Shown here in pieces: positions 6,758 through 13,468 of a DNA stretch of 15,996 nucleotides (positions are counted from its first letter, which is position 1; each line of letters begins with the position of its first letter). The translations under genes were made by a program, and so were the position numbers. Source of the DNA: Bacteroidota bacterium (GTDB lineage Bacteria; Bacteroidota; Bacteroidia; Chitinophagales; Chitinophagaceae); assembly GCA_023423835.1 (NCBI GenBank), contig JAFAEW010000056.1, positions 1 through 15,996 of the forward strand. The letters are read 5' to 3'. The notes beneath the pieces are model-generated. The model searched no databases, was not told the DNA's origin, and saw only the letters and a program-made list of their open reading frames with translations.

Positions 6758-8053
6758 TTCGTTCATCAGACTTTCAATTTCCTCAATTGTGATAGGAATA
6801 TCTTTCATGAGATCGATATTGCCATCTTTCGTAAGCCAGATGTTGTTTTCAATGCGGATGCCCATTTGTTCTTCTTCAATATAGATTCCCGGTTCAACTG
6901 TCAATACCATTCCTTCTTTTAATGGCTGACTGAAGGGCCCCAGGTCGTGCACATCCAATCCAAGATGGTGTGAAATGCCGTGGTAGAGGTATTTGCGGTA
7001 AGGTCGCGATTCAATATCATCGCGGTTTTCGTTTTGTACTTCTTCAGGCTTCAGCAAACCGATCTTCAGAAAGACCTCGGTTGCTTTATCGCCCATCTGA
7101 TCGTGATAATCATTGATGATCACACCCGGCTTTAAAATGCTTTTGGCATAGTTGTGCAGTTCGAGGCAGGCGTTGTACACCTCTTTTTGCCGCGGTGAAA
7201 ATCTTCCGTTTACCGGAACCGTTCTGGTAAGGTCCGCCGCATATCCGCCATAGTTTGCACCAAAGTCCATTAAGATCAATTCGCCGTCTTTACATTCCTG
7301 GTTGTTTGAAATATAATGCAGCGTTCTTGCGCGGTCTCCACTTGCAATGATGCTTCCATAAGCTTCCCCTTTTGCGCGGTTGCGCAGAAATTCGTGAAAG
7401 ATTTCTGCTTCGATTTCGTATTCCATCACTCCGGGTTTGATGAAAGTCAGCAACCGCCGGAAGGTTTTATTGGTAATATCAATTGCCTTTTTAATCACCT
7501 CCACTTCTTCAGGAGTTTTTATGGCCCGTAGTTCTCCGAGAATTTTTGCCGCCCTTTGATAATTGTGGAGCGGATAACGTTCTTTCATTTCCCTGATAAA
7601 GCGGTATTCCCGCGTTTCGAGGTTATTCGATTTGCGGTCATTTTCGTTTGAATCAAGATAAATCGTGTCGGCCATATGGATCCATTTCTGCAGTAATGCG
7701 GGAAGCGCATCCAACCAGATAACGGTTTTCATACCGCTGATCTCTTTTGCTTCGGCGGCTCTCAATCTCTTTCCGTCCCACTTTTCTTTAAGTTCCTGCG
7801 GACGCGTCAATACCAACACCTCGCGGTATTTTTCCTCCGGATGCGAGGGATAAAGTATCACCATTGTTTCTTCCTGCTCAATTCCGCAAAGCCAATACAA
7901 ATCAGAGTTTTGTGTAAACTTGTAAATGGCATCGCCGTTTGACGGAACTTCATCATTGCTGGTGAAGATGGCAATGCTGTCAGGCTGCATTTTTTCAATA
8001 AAACGCTGGCGGTTTTTTTCGAAAATCTGCGGATTAAGCGGAAGATGTTTCAT
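6749..8053 (-). CDS. pepP: Xaa-Pro aminopeptidase (aminopeptidase P, M24B)
   Basis: A 434-residue cytoplasmic metallopeptidase that removes the first residue of peptides with Pro in second place. The N-terminal creatinase-like domain spans about 1-165 (MQPDSIAIFTSNDEVPSNGD, then SDLYWLCGIEQEE). The pita-bread catalytic domain follows. All five metal ligands are present: D263 (MDFGAN), D274 (AADLTR), H362 (SHHLGLDVHD), E387 (TVEPGI) and E402 (GIRIENN). H369 of DVHD is the second conserved His. The length matches PepP of about 440 residues. It follows the thioesterase by 54 bases and precedes pssA by 21 bases, so it is probably the second gene of a run thioesterase-pepP-pssA-purS-rsmI. Confidence 0.95.
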   Translation of the reverse strand: MKHLPLNPQIFEKNRQRFIEKMQPDSIAIFTSNDEVPSNGDAIYKFTQNSDLYWLCGIEQEETMVILYPSHPEEKYREVLVLTRPQELKEKWDGKRLRAAEAKEISGMKTVIWLDALPALLQKWIHMADTIYLDSNENDRKSNNLETREYRFIREMKERYPLHNYQRAAKILGELRAIKTPEEVEVIKKAIDITNKTFRRLLTFIKPGVMEYEIEAEIFHEFLRNRAKGEAYGSIIASGDRARTLHYISNNQECKDGELILMDFGANYGGYAADLTRTVPVNGRFSPRQKEVYNACLELHNYAKSILKPGVIINDYHDQMGDKATEVFLKIGLLKPEEVQNENRDDIESRPYRKYLYHGISHHLGLDVHDLGPFSQPLKEGMVLTVEPGIYIEEEQMGIRIENNIWLTKDGNIDLMKDIPITIEEIESLMNENQ

Positions 8054-8067
8054 GGTGTAAAATTTTT

Positions 8068-8091
8068 TTGCAATCGAAAATCGATTCGCAA
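8068..8091. repeat. Long inverted repeat just upstream of pepP
   Basis: TTGC plus AATCGA (8068-8077) pairs with TCGATT (8081-8086) plus GCAA (8088-8091). The loop is three A bases and one C (8087) is bulged, giving 10 paired bases. It lies 15-38 bases before the pepP ATG and 17 bases after the thioesterase stop. No clean T-run follows on the minus strand, where an A7 then T4 run comes next. A hairpin in the thioesterase-pepP intergenic RNA or an operator are both possible. Confidence 0.5.
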
Positions 8092-8107
8092 TTTATTAAA
8101 CAATAAT

Positions 8108-8623
8108 TTATTCGGTAATAAAAAAGGCCCGCAGCTCATTTGCATCCGCGGGTTCCATTTTGCCCGCGAGAATTAAACGTAATTGCCTTCTTCGTAGTGC
8201 GCCTTCATATAATTTAACCTGTTCGGGCGTTTCAGGAATCAGCGGCGCTACTTTTCGCGGTTTTCCATTCGGATCGAGGGCAACGAAAGTGAAATAAGCT
8301 TCATTGCTTTCATAACGATATTGCTGCGTATTGTCTTCACCCCAAACCTTCAGGAATATTTCCATTGAACTGTTGAAAGCCCGTGAAACCGCGGCTTCGA
8401 TGTGCACGACATTTCCGAGCCGGATCGGATTTTTAAAACTCAGGTTGTCTACGCTTACCGTCATGCAAGGCGCATTACAATGTTTTGCGGCGGCAATTCC
8501 TGCTACAATATCCATCCAGTACATCAACCGGCCTCCCATAAGATTTCCAAATGTGTTGGTATCGTTGGGTAAAACCAATTCGTTCATTATTGTAAAACTT
8601 TGTGCGCTTGTTTTTCCCTGCAT
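8108..8623 (-). CDS. Acyl-CoA thioesterase, hotdog fold (YciA/ACOT-like)
   Basis: A 171-residue hotdog-fold thioesterase that hydrolyses acyl-CoA to free acid and CoA in the cytoplasm. The hallmark LPNDTNTFGNLMGGRLMYWMD (about residues 18-38) contains the catalytic-site region, with Asp38 at the end of the hotdog helix start. MTVSVDNLSFKNPIRLGNVVHIEAAV (54-79) is the usual second segment. The C-terminal tail after residue 125 (PETPEQVKLYEGALRRRQLRL) is an added helical region seen in ACOT-type single-hotdog proteins. The start is supported by a TATCTTTG -7 box about 20 bases upstream. It is the first gene of a leftward run and is divergent from the Rrf2 gene. Confidence 0.9.
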   Translation of the reverse strand: MQGKTSAQSFTIMNELVLPNDTNTFGNLMGGRLMYWMDIVAGIAAAKHCNAPCMTVSVDNLSFKNPIRLGNVVHIEAAVSRAFNSSMEIFLKVWGEDNTQQYRYESNEAYFTFVALDPNGKPRKVAPLIPETPEQVKLYEGALRRRQLRLILAGKMEPADANELRAFFITE

Positions 8624-8643
8624 ATATTTTTTTAGATTTAAGG

Positions 8644-8651
8644 CAAAGATA
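8644..8651 (-). promoter_or_regulatory. -7 box for the thioesterase operon
   Basis: The minus strand reads TATCTTTG, a full match to the Bacteroidota TAnnTTTG element. Transcription would start about 15 bases before the thioesterase ATG at 8621-8623. No clear TTTG -33 element is seen at the usual 19-21 base distance. Confidence 0.55.
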
Positions 8652-8743
8652 ATCGCAATGGGCCGGAATGAATCTAAGGAGCAGAAATTAAACCGCCTTT
8701 TGCATACAGACGTTAAAATGACAATTCATTGAGGCAGATAAGG

Positions 8744-8751
8744 TATCTTTG
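8744..8751 (+). promoter_or_regulatory. -7 box for the Rrf2 regulator gene
   Basis: TATCTTTG matches TAnnTTTG in full and puts the start of transcription near 8756-8758, about 20 bases before the ATG at 8777. It also shows that the in-frame ATG at 8729 lies upstream of the transcript and is not the start. The octamer is the same as the divergent one at 8644-8651. Confidence 0.6.
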
Positions 8752-8776
8752 GCGCGTTTGCCGCACGATCAAAGAA

Positions 8777-9229
8777 ATGATATCAAAGAAAACCAAATAC
8801 GCCATCAATGCTTTAGTTTACCTTGCCAAAGAAGATAAAGGGCATACACCCATCCAGATCAGTAAGATTGCGGAGAGTGAAAATATACCGCGTAAATTTT
8901 TGGAGGCGATTCTGCTTGATCTCAAAAATGCCGGAATTTTAAACAGTAGGAAAGGAAAAACGGGCGGCTATTTTCTTCAAAAAAGTCCCGATGATATCAA
9001 TATTGCCGATGTAATGCGCCTGTTCGACGGCCCGATAGCACTGCTTCCCTGCGTAACCTACCTTTATTACCGTCGTTGTGAGGAATGCATTGACGAAGAA
9101 ACCTGCGGCATCCGTTCTGTCTTTGCCGATGTGAGAAATCAAACCGTTCAACTGCTCAAACAAGCCACCCTCTCTGAAATTATTCGTCGGAGTGAACTGA
9201 TGAAAGAACTGCCCATAGAAAAAAAATAA
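8777..9229 (+). CDS. Rrf2-family transcriptional regulator with four clustered cysteines
   Basis: A 150-residue winged-helix regulator of the Rrf2 family (IscR, NsrR, CymR relatives). The start MISKKTKYAINALVYLA is the family signature helix. The recognition helix IPRKFLEAILLDLKNAG is at about 37-53, and the wing SRKGKTGGYFL at 57-67. C92, C101, C104 and C110 follow in a C-x8-C-x2-C-x5-C pattern. Fe-S-binding Rrf2 proteins use three cysteines in this part of the chain, so cluster or thiol sensing is likely, though the spacing differs from IscR. The frame is open further upstream, but the promoter at 8744-8751 excludes that longer start. The gene directly precedes a porin and ABC-transport operon with a dyad operator between them, so it is probably its regulator. 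Confidence 0.92.
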   Translation: MISKKTKYAINALVYLAKEDKGHTPIQISKIAESENIPRKFLEAILLDLKNAGILNSRKGKTGGYFLQKSPDDINIADVMRLFDGPIALLPCVTYLYYRRCEECIDEETCGIRSVFADVRNQTVQLLKQATLSEIIRRSELMKELPIEKK

Positions 9230-9243
9230 ATTTTTTTTATTTT

Positions 9244-9267
9244 AATTCCTACTATTCCAATAGGATT
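9244..9267. promoter_or_regulatory. Dyad operator candidate for the Rrf2 regulator
   Basis: ATTCCTA (9245-9251) and TAGGATT (9261-9267) match as an inverted repeat with one mismatch and a 9-base spacer. Inside, CTATT (9252-9256) and AATAG (9259-9263) form a second perfect dyad around CC. The block ends 3 bases before the -7 box at 9270-9277 and so fills the -33 to -7 space, where a bound repressor would block RNA polymerase. CCTA...TAGG dyads of this kind resemble those I recall for CymR-type Rrf2 proteins. No second copy is visible in the window. Confidence 0.6.
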
Positions 9268-9269
9268 AA

Positions 9270-9277
9270 TATATTTG
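9270..9277 (+). promoter_or_regulatory. -7 box of the porin/ABC transporter operon
   Basis: TATATTTG matches TAnnTTTG in full. The start of transcription would be at about 9282-9284, leaving a leader of about 27 bases to the ATG at 9310. This argues against the in-frame TTG at 9286 as start codon. The imperfect stem TTTGGT (9274-9279) with ACCAAA (9292-9297) spans the start site. Confidence 0.55.
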
Positions 9278-9309
9278 GTAAAAATTTGTTAACCAAAAAT
9301 CTTCTTTTT

Positions 9310-10647
9310 ATGGTCAGGGCAATTTTATCAATCATCCTGAGTTTTGCAATTTTGCCGTTTGTGTCGGCTCAGACTGAGAAAGCAGACAGAAGATCACCAC
9401 CGGATTCCTCCAAACCAAATTCCATCAATATTTCTGCGGAATTCAGGTTTAGAACGGAATACCGCCATGGCTACCGGACACTGTTCCCAAAAAACAGCGA
9501 TGACACCACTGCTGCGTTTTTTAATGCCCAGCGAACCAGGCTGAACATTGGATATTCGAACAGGAAGATTGACGTTTATTTTTCTCTTCAGGATGTACGG
9601 GTGTGGGGAGAGCAAAACCAGCGGGTGGGACGAAACGTTCCCCTCTACCTTTATGAAGGTTATGTAGAACCGCATTTTAATTCTGATTTTTCTGTGAGAA
9701 TAGGACGGCAGAAGATCAGTTACGACAACCAGCGGTTGTTTTCACACAACGATTGGAGAAATGCCGGTTCTTCATACGACGCGGTAAGGCTCATTTATTC
9801 GAAATCAAAATTATCGAACGAGTTTTCTGCGGCCTTCAACCAATCTGGAGAAAATTATTACAACACCGTTTACAAGCCTTCCGGTTTCGTAGAATTTAAG
9901 GTACTCGCCGTGCATTACCTGCGTTGGAATCCTTCGAAGCTTTTTCAAATCACCACCCTTAATGCTGCCGATGGTTATCAAAGTTCAAAATCAAAAGAAG
10001 CAAATACAACTTTTATGCGCTATACCAGCGGGGGAAGGGTTGAAGTGTTTAAAGGCCGCTGGTATTTCACCACCGCCGGTTACTATCAGTACGGGACGGA
10101 TTCATCGGGAATAAAATTATCAGCCTGGTACTTGCAGCCCGAAATAAAATTTGAAAAAGGCCCGGTTTCGGTTAAAGCCGGAGCGGAAATTTTAAGTGGT
10201 ACAGATGTAAAAAGCCAAAACGACCATTCCTTTGTAACGCTTTACGGCTCGGCTCACCGGTTTAATGGAAATCTCGATCTGTTTACCTCGTTTCCCAAAG
10301 ATCTCGACAATGCCGGACTGGTAAATCCTTATCTGGGTTTGGCTTATCGCGTGAAAAAATGGACGGTCAATCTTGATAACCACGGTTTCTTTTCCCAGAA
10401 GGATTTTTATGACGCCAATTCGGTGAAGATGAACCGGTACCTTGGATTTGAAACCGATGCGAGAATTAATTATAAGGCAAATGACTATACCAATATTGAG
10501 TTTGGCGGTGCCATCGCATTTGGAACCGAATCAATGGCGGTAATGAAATATCCATCAAACACAAATCCCGGATATTATTCATTGAAGCCTTATTTCGCTT
10601 ACTTCAGTCTGCAACTGAAACCTTCTTTATTGCAATTCAAATTTTAA
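9310..10647 (+). CDS. Outer-membrane porin-like beta-barrel (alginate-export-type)
   Basis: A 445-residue outer-membrane barrel. The signal peptide is residues 1-20, ending FVSA-Q. The mature part alternates short hydrophobic/aromatic strands with charged turns (for example AEFRFRTEYRHGY, RTRLNIGYSN, DVYFSLQDVRVWGE, FSVRIGRQKISYDNQRLF) and ends in Phe, the usual outer-membrane insertion signal. The pattern QRTRLNIGY...LQDVRVWGE...IGRQ resembles the alginate-export porin superfamily, whose members take many substrates, so alginate itself is not implied. The frame is open from a TTG at 9286, but the promoter position favours ATG 9310. It is the first gene of the transport operon, 33 bases before the lipoprotein gene, and probably lets the ligand cross the outer membrane. 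Confidence 0.82.
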   Translation: MVRAILSIILSFAILPFVSAQTEKADRRSPPDSSKPNSINISAEFRFRTEYRHGYRTLFPKNSDDTTAAFFNAQRTRLNIGYSNRKIDVYFSLQDVRVWGEQNQRVGRNVPLYLYEGYVEPHFNSDFSVRIGRQKISYDNQRLFSHNDWRNAGSSYDAVRLIYSKSKLSNEFSAAFNQSGENYYNTVYKPSGFVEFKVLAVHYLRWNPSKLFQITTLNAADGYQSSKSKEANTTFMRYTSGGRVEVFKGRWYFTTAGYYQYGTDSSGIKLSAWYLQPEIKFEKGPVSVKAGAEILSGTDVKSQNDHSFVTLYGSAHRFNGNLDLFTSFPKDLDNAGLVNPYLGLAYRVKKWTVNLDNHGFFSQKDFYDANSVKMNRYLGFETDARINYKANDYTNIEFGGAIAFGTESMAVMKYPSNTNPGYYSLKPYFAYFSLQLKPSLLQFKF

Positions 10648-10680
10648 TAAAACAAACTTTCATCTATTAAATTATTTACA

Positions 10681-11649
10681 ATGAAAAAATGGAATTTCCT
10701 TTTCATAGCGGCAGCGATATCCCTTCTTTCTGCCTGTTCCGGTAAAAACGAGGCTTCGTCCGAAAAACCGGAAGCATCCATCTCCTTATCCGGAGCTTTT
10801 GCCATGTATCCGATGGTGCAGGTGTGGGCGCAGGAGTACAAAAAGGTACATCCGGAAGTGCGGTTTGACATCCAGGCGGGTGGAGCCGGTAAGGGTTTAA
10901 CCGATTGTCTGGCCGGAGCCATAGACGTGGGGATGTTTTCGCGGGAACTTACCGAAGCCGAAAAGGAACGCGGAGTTTGGTGGATTGCTCTTTGTAAGGA
11001 TGCGGTCATTCCAACGATGAGTGCGAAAAATCCCTACGTAACTGAAATTCAGTCGAGGGGAATCAAAAAGGATGAATTCAAATCGATCTTTGTTGATCAA
11101 ACCATCGGCACCTGGGAGCAATTGCTTGGAAAACCTTCCGGCATCACAAAGATCAATGTGTACACCCGCGCTGATGCAGCTGGCGCCGCTGATTCCTGGG
11201 CTTCTTTTTTTGGTAAAAAGCAGGAAAACCTGAAAGGGATTGGTGTTTCCGGAGATCCCGGACTGGCCGAGGCAGTTAAAAAAAGTGCTAACGGAATTGG
11301 TTATAACAATACCCTCTTCATCTTCGATGTACATACAGGAAAGAAAATGGCGGGCATGGAAGTCATTCCCATCGACGTAAATGAAAATGGAAAAATTGAT
11401 CCGGAAGAAAATGTTTATCAATCCCTTCCCGATTTTCTGCAGGCAGTCAACAACGGCAGTTTCCCTTCACCCCCCGCCCGGCCGCTCTATTTTATCACAA
11501 AAGGAAAACCCCAACAGAAAGTCATTCTCGATTTTTTTAGGTGGTGCTTAACCGACGGTCAGCAAATGGTCGCAAAAGCGGGATTTGTTCCATTGAATGA
11601 ATCGATGATAAAGGAACAATTGCAAAAATTAGAAAGCGTCAATCAATAA
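10681..11649 (+). CDS. PstS-like substrate-binding lipoprotein with altered ligand loops
   Basis: A 322-residue solute-binding lipoprotein of the PstS-like family. The lipobox is LLSAC with C19 as the lipid site. The fold matches PstS: the N-terminal loop SGAFAMYP (37-44), AGGAGKG (66-72), AIDVGMFSREL (80-90) and YTRADAAGAADSW (161-173). In phosphate-binding PstS the corresponding loops carry Ser/Thr contacts (GST/SV-type, GSGTG, RxDGSGT). Here these hydroxyl positions are mostly Ala or Lys, while the Arg (R163), Asp (D165) and the Gly frame remain. DVNENGKIDPEE at 232-243 is a full EF-hand-type calcium loop. The ligand is therefore uncertain: a different anion or small solute is more likely than plain phosphate. 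It is followed after 56 bases by the permease genes. Confidence 0.85.
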   Translation: MKKWNFLFIAAAISLLSACSGKNEASSEKPEASISLSGAFAMYPMVQVWAQEYKKVHPEVRFDIQAGGAGKGLTDCLAGAIDVGMFSRELTEAEKERGVWWIALCKDAVIPTMSAKNPYVTEIQSRGIKKDEFKSIFVDQTIGTWEQLLGKPSGITKINVYTRADAAGAADSWASFFGKKQENLKGIGVSGDPGLAEAVKKSANGIGYNNTLFIFDVHTGKKMAGMEVIPIDVNENGKIDPEENVYQSLPDFLQAVNNGSFPSPPARPLYFITKGKPQQKVILDFFRWCLTDGQQMVAKAGFVPLNESMIKEQLQKLESVNQ

Positions 11650-11705
11650 TTGCCGATCAATCTGGACAATCAACAAATTATCTACTTCAATTTCAATCAA
11701 GTTTC

Positions 11706-12611
11706 ATGCAGCTCACGATTTCACATCCCTATAAAAGGAAGGTCATCGATTCTCTTACCGGAAAATGGATGATGATCTGCCTTGGCTTTTTCCTGATGCT
11801 TCCGTTATTTATCGGTGGCGGTCTGATTTTAAAATCGGTGGATCTTTTGAGGGCGGAAAGTCTTTCAGCCTTGCTGTTTTCTTCGGACTGGTTTCCGATG
11901 GATGGTAAATTTGGATTCCTTCCTTTCATCGTCAGTTCGTTATCGGTAACAGGACTTTCCGTTTTAATTACGCTTCCGCTTTGTTTGTTTCCCGCTATTT
12001 ACCTGTCATTTTTTGCGCATCCGAGACTACTGGTTTTTATGCGGCCGGTCATCGATATACTGGCAGGAATTCCTTCGGTCGTTTACGGTGTTTGGGGTGT
12101 TATTGTGATCGTACCTTTTGTGGCGGATGGCCTGGCGCCTTTCTTTGGTACCACTTCAATGGGTTACAGTCTGCTCGCTGGTGCTATTGTACTTGCTATT
12201 ATGAGCATACCTTATATTCTAAACATGCTGCTCGAGGTTTTCCGGCAAATTCCGTCTGAACTGGCCGAAGCTTCACTTTCGCTCGGTGCCACAAAATGGG
12301 AGACAATAAAACATGTGTTTTTGCGAAAAGGTGCTGCCGGCATGTTTTCCGCTTTTGGACTGGGATTTTCAAAAGCGCTCGGTGAAACCATTGCCCTGAT
12401 GATGGTGGTGGGAAATGTGGTACAAATTCCGCGGTCGGTCTTTGATGCCGGCTATCCCTTGCCCGCGCTGGTGGCCAATAATTATGGTGAAATGATGAGC
12501 ATCCCTTCCTATGAATCTGCACTAATGTTTGGGTCGTTGCTACTGTTGATCCTCATCATTTCCATTAACATATTTTTCCGTTACCTCATCAATAAATATG
12601 AATCAAAATGA
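11706..12611 (+). CDS. PstC-like ABC transporter permease
   Basis: A 301-residue inner-membrane permease with about six membrane segments, the first at residues 21-42. It pairs with the next gene product to form the channel of an ABC importer. GIPSVVYGVWG (121-131) and the cytoplasmic EAA loop ELAEASLSLGATKWETIKHVFL (185-206), which contacts the ATPase, are both typical of PstC. The conserved R-A-[LI]-G-E motif appears as K-A-L-G-E (K223 to E227), followed by TIALMMVVGN. Its stop overlaps the next start by 4 bases (ATGA), so the two permeases are translationally coupled. General databases would likely call it PstC, but the substrate is not fixed by this sequence. Confidence 0.88.
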   Translation: MQLTISHPYKRKVIDSLTGKWMMICLGFFLMLPLFIGGGLILKSVDLLRAESLSALLFSSDWFPMDGKFGFLPFIVSSLSVTGLSVLITLPLCLFPAIYLSFFAHPRLLVFMRPVIDILAGIPSVVYGVWGVIVIVPFVADGLAPFFGTTSMGYSLLAGAIVLAIMSIPYILNMLLEVFRQIPSELAEASLSLGATKWETIKHVFLRKGAAGMFSAFGLGFSKALGETIALMMVVGNVVQIPRSVFDAGYPLPALVANNYGEMMSIPSYESALMFGSLLLLILIISINIFFRYLINKYESK

Positions 12612-13444
12612 CCGTCAGAAGAAAAATTGAAGGGCAGTTTTTTAAGTGGCTATCTGCCTTTTTTACACTCGTAATTTTATTTATCCTCGCCCATATCATT
12701 TACAGTATTATTCAAAAGGGATTTCCGGCTCTTTCATGGGAAGTCATCAGCAAGGAGCCGGAAGGAGGATTTTATCTGGGCGGTGGTGGCGGCATCTTAA
12801 ATGCCATTATTGGATCGTTCTACCTTGCAACCGGAGCGGTTTTGATTGCCTTTCTGGTGAGTTTGCCGGTGGCACTCTTCCTCAACATCTATCTGATAAG
12901 ATACCCGAAATTTCTTTCCGGATGCCGGTTTTTCTTAGATGTTCTCTGGGGAATTCCCTCCATCGTTTACGGTGCATTCGGATTTTTATTGCTGATGTAT
13001 CTCGGATATAAAAATTCCCTCGGCGCTGGTATTCTTACCGTTGCTGCACTCATTTCGCCCATCATGATCAGGGCGATGGATGAGGTTTTAAAAACGATCC
13101 CCATCGGATTGCAGGAGGCGTCTTATTCGTTGGGAAGTACCAGGTCGGAGACAGCTTTCAAAGTCTTTTTCAGGCAGGTATTGCCGGGACTGGGAACGGC
13201 CGTTTTGCTGGCTTTCGGAAGAGGGATTGGAGATGCCGCCTCGGTTTTGTTTACTGCCGGATATACCGATCATATTCCCACCTCCCTCGGAGATCCTGTT
13301 GCTACACTGCCGCTGGCGATTTTCTTTCAACTGAGTTCGCCGATCGAAGCCGTTCAAAACCGGGCCTATGCAGCAGCAAACATCTTAACCCTGATTGTAT
13401 TGGCCATCAGTATATCAACCAGACTTATCAAAAATAAAAACTGA
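12608..13444 (+). CDS. PstA-like ABC transporter permease
   Basis: A 278-residue permease partner of the PstC-like protein, with about six membrane segments (first at 14-35). It has the Gly-rich periplasmic stretch GGFYLGGGGGILNAIIGS (53-70), GIPSIVYGAFGF (115-126) and the EAA loop GLQEASYSLGSTRSETAFKVFF (167-188). The motif that usually reads R-A-I-G-E in PstA is R-G-I-G-D here (R205 to D209), followed by AASVLFTAGYTDHIP. The C-terminal part, with FFQLSSPIEAVQNRAYAAANILT, is standard for PstA. It starts within the stop of the preceding permease gene and ends 24 bases before the ATPase gene. Confidence 0.88.
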   Translation: MTVRRKIEGQFFKWLSAFFTLVILFILAHIIYSIIQKGFPALSWEVISKEPEGGFYLGGGGGILNAIIGSFYLATGAVLIAFLVSLPVALFLNIYLIRYPKFLSGCRFFLDVLWGIPSIVYGAFGFLLLMYLGYKNSLGAGILTVAALISPIMIRAMDEVLKTIPIGLQEASYSLGSTRSETAFKVFFRQVLPGLGTAVLLAFGRGIGDAASVLFTAGYTDHIPTSLGDPVATLPLAIFFQLSSPIEAVQNRAYAAANILTLIVLAISISTRLIKNKN

Positions 13445-13468
13445 TTTATCATTCAAAAACTAAAGCAC

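Noticed and set aside
8331..8732. A 133-codon plus-strand frame across the thioesterase and the divergent promoter gap
   Set aside because: It runs antisense to a well-supported hotdog thioesterase and across two promoter boxes; the product resembles no family.
8729..8776. A 16-codon upstream extension of the Rrf2 protein
   Set aside because: The TATCTTTG promoter box lies inside it, and family members begin at MISKKTKYAINAL.
9219..9238. A8 and T8 runs at the end of the Rrf2 gene as a terminator
   Set aside because: The pairing is only A-T with a four-base loop, which is too weak to call an intrinsic terminator.
9244..9267. Reading the dyad before the porin as a Pho box
   Set aside because: It is an inverted repeat, not the direct repeats bound by PhoB, and no phoB, phoR or phoU is in the window.
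9286..9309. A TTG start giving eight extra residues on the porin
   Set aside because: It would begin only about 3 bases after the predicted transcription start and adds a polar stretch before a good signal peptide that starts at ATG 9310.
9310..10647. Naming the porin an alginate exporter
   Set aside because: Only the barrel superfamily can be recognised; there are no alginate synthesis genes and the neighbours are uptake genes.
10644..11421. Two overlapping minus-strand open frames of 121 and 174 codons opposite the binding lipoprotein gene
   Set aside because: They have no recognisable domain, their codon composition is that of an antisense shadow, and the plus-strand gene has a clear lipobox and PstS-like fold over the same span.
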